Assembly (NCBI RefSeq): GCF_900091615.1
Contig: NZ_FMIA01000002.1
Span: 3,348,001-3,412,000, forward strand
Length of the DNA stretch: 64,000 bases
Direction: 5' to 3'
Source: Micromonospora yangpuensis
GTDB lineage: Bacteria; Actinomycetota; Actinomycetes; Mycobacteriales; Micromonosporaceae
The position numbers and the translations under genes were made by a program. Under the pieces are notes generated by a model. That model searched no databases. It saw only the letters and a list, made by a program, of their open reading frames with translations, and was not told the DNA's origin. Each line of letters starts with the position of its first letter. Positions within the stretch are counted from its first letter, which is position 1. This document shows positions 59,853-64,000 of this stretch, piece by piece.

Positions 59853-60698
59853 TCAACGGCGGGCGCGGGCCAGCACCGCGCGGGCGGAGCGGGCCACCGC
59901 CTCGTCGACCATCGTGCCGGTACCGGCCACCGCCACCGCGCCGCCGTCGCCGGCCGCGTACGCCGCCAGTACCCGCTCGGCCGCCGCGACCTCGTCGGCC
60001 GAGGGGGTGAAGACCTCGTTGATCACCGGCAGCTGGGCCGGGTGGATGGCGGTCCGGCCACCGAAGCCCAGGTGCCGCAGGGCGGTCGTCTCGGCGCGCA
60101 GCCGGTCCAGGTCGCGGTAGTTCACCGAGGCCGGCCCGACCGGCGCGGCCAGCCCGGCGGCGGCGGAGGCGGCCACCACCTCGAAGCGTGCCGGCAGCAG
60201 CTCCAGCCCGTCCGGTCCCGGCCGCAGGCCCAGGTCGGCGACGAGGTCGGCCTCACCGAGGCCGAGCAGCAGCATCCGGGGGGCCGCCGCGATCGCGTCG
60301 ATCCGGCGCAGCCCCCGGGCCGACTCGACCCGGGGGGACACCGCGATCCGCCCGACGGGCAACCCCCGCTCCTGCTCCAGCCGGGTCAGCGTGGCGTCCA
60401 CCCGGTGCAGCAGTTCGGCGTCGTCGACCTTGGCCACCACGATCCCGTCGAGCCCGGGACGGACGACCGCGTCGAGGTCCTCGTCCAGCGCGCTCGGGCA
60501 GACGCGTACCCAGACCGCCGGCCCGTCGACCGGCCGGTCACCGAGCCAGCGGGTCAGCAACTCGCGGGCCTGTGGGCGTTCCGCCGCGGCGACACCGTCC
60601 TCCAGATCGGCGATGAGCGCGTCGGCGTCGCTGGTCAGGGCGCGGGCGAGCATCCGCTCGCGGTGGCCCGGGACGTAGAGCCAGGATCGGGGCAGCAT
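59853..60698 (-). CDS. HpcH/HpaI aldolase family, CitE-like lyase
   Basis: 281 residues from ATG 60698. CitE-type blocks: SWLYVPGHRERMLARAL, ADALIADLEDGVA (Mg-binding Glu-Asp), AVWVRVCPSALDEDLDAVVRPGLDGIVVAKVD, ISPRVESARGL-like VSPRVESARGLRRIDAI, LLLGLGEADLVADLG and HLGFGGRTAIHPAQLPVINEVFTPS. Stand-alone members cleave citramalyl-, malyl- or related CoA esters. That would fit the CoA-transferase and ligase of the same regulon. It is transcribed from a promoter with the best palindromic operator of the set (site E). Confidence 0.87.
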   Translation of the reverse strand: MLPRSWLYVPGHRERMLARALTSDADALIADLEDGVAAAERPQARELLTRWLGDRPVDGPAVWVRVCPSALDEDLDAVVRPGLDGIVVAKVDDAELLHRVDATLTRLEQERGLPVGRIAVSPRVESARGLRRIDAIAAAPRMLLLGLGEADLVADLGLRPGPDGLELLPARFEVVAASAAAGLAAPVGPASVNYRDLDRLRAETTALRHLGFGGRTAIHPAQLPVINEVFTPSADEVAAAERVLAAYAAGDGGAVAVAGTGTMVDEAVARSARAVLARARR

Positions 60699-60712
60699 GC
60701 GGCCTCCTAGAG

Positions 60713-60732
60713 TGGAACGTCGTTCCAGTCTA
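60713..60732 (-). promoter_or_regulatory. -10 box and palindromic IclR-type operator (site E)
   Basis: TGGAACG-T-CGTTCCA (60713-60727) is a perfect 15-bp palindrome, extended by CCTAGA/TCTAGG outside. On the minus strand a TAGACT -10 box (60732-60727) abuts it directly. The N7-GGAWS third half-site is missing here. It lies 15 bases before the CitE-like start codon. Confidence 0.65.
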
Positions 60733-60775
60733 GGCCGGGCCGGGTGGTGGGCGGCACCGGGTGGTGGTCCGCGGG

Positions 60776-61414
60776 TCAGGCCCGCAACAGCGTGACCAGG
60801 CCCGCGGTCACCAGCACCCCGGCCCAGAGCCGGTCGACGTTGAACCAGGCGCGGCGCAGCATCCCCACCCCGAGCACCTCGTGTACCAGCAGGGCGACGA
60901 CGAGGGCGACGCCGAACATGGCGACCGTGTGCACCCCGGCCGCGGCCAACCCTGGCAGCGCCCCGGCCCCGGCGGCGGCCAGGTGCCCGCCGTGCCCCGC
61001 TGCGTCACCTGCCGGCGGATGGGCCAGCAGCACCGGCAGCAGCATCAACCCGGCACCGTGCGCCGAGGACATCAGAAACGACCAGCCGACCAACTGGGTG
61101 GCCGACAACCGCATCCCGACCCACCGGAAGTGACGCTCGGAGAGCAACCGCCACAACCCGAAGCCGACCAGCAGCAGCCCACCGGCGACCGCCACGACGC
61201 TACCCGTGCTGACCGAACGGGTGGCGCTGACCAGCGCGGCGACCACACCGACCGAGGCCAGGTGACCCAGTGCGATCGGCGGCAGCGACCAGAGCAGCGC
61301 CGACCGGTGGCCCTCCTGCAGGCCCCGGGCCACCGCGAAGAGCCACCCCATGGCCGGGTTCAGCCCGTGCGCCGCGCCGAGGACGGCCAACACCACCCAG
61401 GTCGCCCCGGTCAC
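60776..61414 (-). CDS. polytopic membrane protein of unknown function
   Basis: 212 residues from GTG 61414, which overlaps the stop of the SELENBP1-like gene (GTGA). Six hydrophobic helices with His residues at helix ends: VLAVLGAAHGLNPAMGWLFAVARGLQEG, LWSLPPIALGHLASVGVVAALV, FLMSSAHGAGLMLLPVLLAH, HTVAMFGVALVVALLVHEVLG. The repeated small-residue/His pattern recalls metal or sulfur-compound transporters such as the UreH/NiCoT-like group, but the Ni-motif is absent. The context (methanethiol-oxidase-like protein, SsuBC importer) suggests a link to that enzyme, for example metal supply or export. Confidence 0.75.
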   Translation of the reverse strand: MTGATWVVLAVLGAAHGLNPAMGWLFAVARGLQEGHRSALLWSLPPIALGHLASVGVVAALVSATRSVSTGSVVAVAGGLLLVGFGLWRLLSERHFRWVGMRLSATQLVGWSFLMSSAHGAGLMLLPVLLAHPPAGDAAGHGGHLAAAGAGALPGLAAAGVHTVAMFGVALVVALLVHEVLGVGMLRRAWFNVDRLWAGVLVTAGLVTLLRA

Positions 61415-62817
61415 GGGAAACAGTACGAGTCGGAGGAGGCGTCCCCGCCCTGCAACCGGGTCTGGTGCACGCGCAGCCCCCGGAAGTCCGCCCCGCGCGG
61501 AAAGAACCGCAGGTCCGGCCGCAGGCCACCGGCGTCGGTGTCGACGTCGAGTCTGGCCAGCCACGCGCCGACCCCGTCCGGGTAGAACTGGTCGTCCCAG
61601 GAGCCGTAGAGCGAGTTGGAGACGTACACCCGGCGACCGTCGCGGCTCACCTCGACCATCTGCGGGCCGCCCGCGAGAGGCTCGTCCGGCGCACCCGGAT
61701 GAGGGGTACGCCGGACGATGCCGCCGAGGCGCACCGAACCGGTCAGCACCGGGTGGAACGGGTCGCTGACGTCGTACTGGCGCAGCTCACCCGTGCCCCA
61801 GCAGGAGACGTAGAGGAACCGGTCGTCCACCGACAGGTCGATGTCGGTGACCAGCGGCGGCACCGCACCGAACGGCGCGAGCAGGTCGGGCAGGTCGGCG
61901 GGGTCGGCCGGCTCGGCGGGTATGTCGATGACCTTGGTGACCGCCCAGCCGGCACCGTCGCGGTGCCAGAGCCAGACCGAGGCGGACAGGTCCTCGACGT
62001 TGATCACCACCCCGACGAACCCGTACGTGCGCGTCGGGTCGTGCGCCGGACGCAGCTCCAACGGCATCTGGTACGCGTCACCGAGGTCCAGCCGCTGCAC
62101 GTGCCGGCGGCTGGCCAGATCCCAGACGTGGATCGCGTGCCCGTAGCGGCGGCCCAGCAGCAGCTCACCGACGATCCCATCCTCGATCATCGACGGGGTG
62201 CCCCATTCGCTGGTCACCAGCACGTCGTGGTTGAGGTGCCACCAGAAGTCGTACGCGAACTCCTGCGGCCCCCGGTCGGACTCCCACGCCCCGCGTACGT
62301 CGAAGCTGGTGTGGTCGAGCACCGCGATGCCGCCGGGGCCCTCGGCACCGTCGGCGCCGCCCAGCGCGGAGACGTAGATGCCGTCCGGGCCACAGTGCAC
62401 GGTGTGCGGCCGGGAGTAACCGGCCCGCTCGGCCAGCTCCCGCGCGTCGATCACCTTGACCACCGTCGGCGTACGCGGGTCGGGCCGGGTGTCGACGACA
62501 TGGATCCGGGACGACCGCAGGCCGGGCACGATCAGGTAACGCCGCTCCACGTGCGGGTGCGGGGCGGTCGGGCAGAGCGCACTGCTGCACGCGTTCCAGC
62601 CGAAGTGGTGGACCTCGTCGCCGGTGTACGGCAGGTCGGTCCAGCCGACCACCCGCCCGTAGTCGGGGGAGTCGGGGTCGGTGTCGAGCACCACGATCGC
62701 GTCGGGGCGCTGCGCGCTGCGGTCGAAGGCCGCCACGTAGGCGAGCTTCTCGGCAGGTGCGGTCGCCGCCAGCCGGGGGGAGGGGTAGAAGGTCGGGTCG
62801 GGGGTCCAGCGGGTCAT
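61411..62817 (-). CDS. SELENBP1/methanethiol oxidase-family protein
   Basis: 468 residues from ATG 62817. The family blocks of 56-kDa selenium-binding protein are present: YTGDEVHHFGWNACSSAL (the key Cys), SRIHVVDTRPDPRTPTVVKVI, SRPHTVHCGPDGIYVSALGG, VTSEWGTPSMIEDGIVGELLLGRRYGHAIHVWDL, SVDDRFLYVSCWGTGELRQYDVSDP and GGPQMVEVSRDGRRVYVSNSLYGSWDDQFYPDG. Bacterial MtoX oxidises methanethiol to formaldehyde, sulfide and peroxide. Secretion is usual for MtoX, but no signal peptide is visible here. It is coded after an SsuC/SsuB importer (16 bases), which supports organosulfur metabolism. Confidence 0.85.
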   Translation of the reverse strand: MTRWTPDPTFYPSPRLAATAPAEKLAYVAAFDRSAQRPDAIVVLDTDPDSPDYGRVVGWTDLPYTGDEVHHFGWNACSSALCPTAPHPHVERRYLIVPGLRSSRIHVVDTRPDPRTPTVVKVIDARELAERAGYSRPHTVHCGPDGIYVSALGGADGAEGPGGIAVLDHTSFDVRGAWESDRGPQEFAYDFWWHLNHDVLVTSEWGTPSMIEDGIVGELLLGRRYGHAIHVWDLASRRHVQRLDLGDAYQMPLELRPAHDPTRTYGFVGVVINVEDLSASVWLWHRDGAGWAVTKVIDIPAEPADPADLPDLLAPFGAVPPLVTDIDLSVDDRFLYVSCWGTGELRQYDVSDPFHPVLTGSVRLGGIVRRTPHPGAPDEPLAGGPQMVEVSRDGRRVYVSNSLYGSWDDQFYPDGVGAWLARLDVDTDAGGLRPDLRFFPRGADFRGLRVHQTRLQGGDASSDSYCFP

Positions 62818-62833
62818 CGGTCCTCCGGTCGGG

Positions 62834-63565
62834 TCAGGACGCGGGTACGCCCAGGCGGTCGAGCAGATGGCGACGTAGTACGCCGAAGGCCTCGGCATCG
62901 GGGGTGCGGGTGGTACCGAGCGCGACGGTCACCTCCTCGGCGATCACCCCGCCGTCGAGCAGCAGCACCCGGTCGGCCAGCAACAGCGCCTCCTCCACGT
63001 CGTGCGTGACCAGCAGCGCGGCGAAGCCGTGCTCGGCACGCAGCCGACGCAGCAGCGCCTGCATCCGCAGCCGGGTGAGCGCGTCGAGGGCGCCGAACGG
63101 CTCGTCGAGCAGGAGCAGGTCGGGCTCACGGACCAGCGCACGGGCCACGGCCACCCGCTGGGCCTGCCCGCCGGAGAGTTCGGCGGGCCAGGCCCGGTGC
63201 CGGTCGGCGAGCCCGACCTCGGCCAACGCCCGGTCGACCCGGCCGAGGACGTCCGGACCGGTCAGCCCGAGTGCGACGTTGGCGGCCACCCGCTTCCAGG
63301 GCAGCAGCCGGTGTTCCTGGAACACCACGGCGGCCGTACCGTGTACGGTGGTCTCACCGGTGGCCTCCCGGTCCAGCCCGGCGAGCACCCGCAGCAGGGT
63401 GCTCTTGCCCGAGCCGCTGCCGCCCAGCAGCGCGACCACCTCGCCGGGGGCGATCCGCAGCTCGACGCCGGCCAGCACCACGGTCGGCCCGAACGCCCGG
63501 CGTACCCGGTGGGCGGTCAGCACCGGCGCGGACCTGCTCAGCTCGCCCGTAGTCCGCGTCGCCAC
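62834..63565 (-). CDS. ssuB: ABC ATPase, SsuB/TauB (sulfonate/nitrate/taurine) type
   Basis: 243 residues from GTG 63565, which lies 28 bases inside the end of the permease gene. Walker A GGSGSGKST, Q-loop VFQEHRLLPWKRVAANVALGL, signature LSGGQAQR, Walker B LLLLDEPFGALDALTRLRMQ and H-loop LVTHDVEEALLLADRV are exactly those of the nitrate/sulfonate/taurine ATPases. It powers the SsuC-type permease coded just upstream on the minus strand. Sulfonates are the likeliest cargo given the thiol-oxidase gene that follows. Confidence 0.9.
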   Translation of the reverse strand: MATRTTGELSRSAPVLTAHRVRRAFGPTVVLAGVELRIAPGEVVALLGGSGSGKSTLLRVLAGLDREATGETTVHGTAAVVFQEHRLLPWKRVAANVALGLTGPDVLGRVDRALAEVGLADRHRAWPAELSGGQAQRVAVARALVREPDLLLLDEPFGALDALTRLRMQALLRRLRAEHGFAALLVTHDVEEALLLADRVLLLDGGVIAEEVTVALGTTRTPDAEAFGVLRRHLLDRLGVPAS

Positions 63566-64000
63566 GAGAGCGTCCTCCTCTCGACCACCCGAAGGGCCAG
63601 GTCGGACGCCAGCCCGAGCAACGCGTAGACGAGCAGCCCGAGCACCACCACGTCGGTCTGGCTGAACTCACGGGCCTCCATCATCAGGAAGCCGATGCCG
63701 CTCTGGGCGTTCACCTGTTCACCGACGACCAGGCTGAGCCAGGCGGCCCCGATGGCCAGTCGCAGGCCGAGGAAGAGTGCCGGCAGCGCGCCGGGCAGGA
63801 TGACGTGCCGCAACCGGGCGAGTTGCCCCAGCCCGCAGGTACGGGCCGCCTCGACCAGTCGTTCGTCGATGTCCCGGATGCCCGCGTAGGTGTTGAAGTA
63901 GATCGGGAAGAACGCGCCCAGCGCGACCAGGGTGATCTTCAGGGGCTCGCCGATCCCGACCCAGATGATCAGCAGTGGGACGAGCCCGAGGTGGGGCAGC
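63538..64000 (-). CDS. ssuC: ABC permease, SsuC/TauC type (partial, N-terminus outside window)
   Basis: The last 153 codons are inside the window. The reading frame is open to 64000 and enters with LPHLGLVPLLIIWVGIGEPLKITLVALGAFFPIYFNTYAGIRDID. The EAA coupling loop follows (ERLVEAARTCGLGQLARLRHVILPGALPALFLGLRLAIGAAWLSLVVGEQVNAQSGIGFLM) and the terminal helix, then RTLSWRRGL. This is diagnostic of SsuC/TauC/NrtB-like permeases. The binding protein is presumably beyond the window edge. Confidence 0.92.
   Translation of the reverse strand, partial: LPHLGLVPLLIIWVGIGEPLKITLVALGAFFPIYFNTYAGIRDIDERLVEAARTCGLGQLARLRHVILPGALPALFLGLRLAIGAAWLSLVVGEQVNAQSGIGFLMMEAREFSQTDVVVLGLLVYALLGLASDLALRVVERRTLSWRRGLRAS

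Noticed and set aside
1..64000. tRNA, rRNA and riboswitch genes
   Set aside because: No cloverleaf with CCA-adjacent acceptor, rRNA-like stretch or recognisable riboswitch core was noticed. A covariance-model search would be needed to be certain.

Overview
The window reads as chromosomal DNA of a high-GC actinomycete, most likely a Micromonosporaceae member (Micromonospora-like). The evidence is very high GC with G/C at third codon positions, many GTG starts, dense ATGA/GTGA overlaps, a PASTA-less Ser/Thr kinase, DUF5753- and DUF5919-type regulators, and a type I-E CRISPR repeat of the kind seen in that group. The genus is an inference. There are no rRNA or tRNA genes, insertion sequences or prophage genes.

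Layout. (1) 1-5,000: tail of an aldo/keto reductase, a membrane Ser/Thr kinase, then a hexuronate/aldonate locus (ManD dehydratase, an internally deleted gluconokinase, a LacI regulator) and a frameshifted small gene. (2) 5,100-9,950: a hypothetical protein, an MFS exporter with a MerR-like promoter, and an HrpB-type helicase split by one missing base. (3) 9,950-13,260 (minus): the CotH / DUF4956 / VTC-domain trio. (4) 13,500-20,030: a complete Mrp-type Na+/H+ antiporter operon (A-B fusion, C, D, E, F, G), with two tiny coupled reading frames between F and G.

(5) 20,770-34,820 and 48,170-60,700: two large blocks of catabolic genes. The first holds a CoA-transferase, cyclase, MmgE/PrpD protein, IclR regulator, AMP ligase, amidohydrolase, MFS carrier, an oligopeptide-type ABC importer and an isochorismatase-like hydrolase. 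The second holds a hydroxyacid dehydrogenase, a PEP-mutase-fold lyase, a TPP enzyme, two ACMSD-type amidohydrolases, an acetoacetate-decarboxylase-fold protein, an M29/NicX-fold metalloenzyme, a flavoprotein, a hydantoinase and a CitE-like lyase. The two blocks are tied together by a shared operator, GRAAC-N3-GTTYC-N7-GGAWS. It sits 0-4 bases downstream of the -10 box at six promoters and is best explained by the single IclR protein at 24,402-25,199. This looks like one undescribed regulon for an organic acid, aromatic or N-heterocyclic substrate; the substrate cannot be read from the sequence.

(6) 35,650-43,530: an MFS exporter with its MerR regulator, then a Tat-exported molybdenum aldehyde oxidoreductase (PaoABC type) with an XdhC chaperone and a MobA-like cytidylyltransferase. 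(7) 43,530-48,160: an accessory patch of helix-turn-helix regulators, pseudogenes and a two-repeat CRISPR remnant. (8) 60,780-64,000 (minus): SsuC/SsuB-type importer genes, a SELENBP1/methanethiol-oxidase-like protein and a membrane protein, which suggests organosulfur use.

The window is rich in repeats. There are three copies of a ~78-bp palindrome, a 14-bp unit repeated 16 times, a 31-bp unit repeated 7-8 times, a 7-bp unit repeated 12 times, and in-frame duplications of 30-36 bp inside three genes. Several frameshifts (4638-4923, ~8250, ~45600, ~47970) could be real decay or assembly errors in GC-rich runs.
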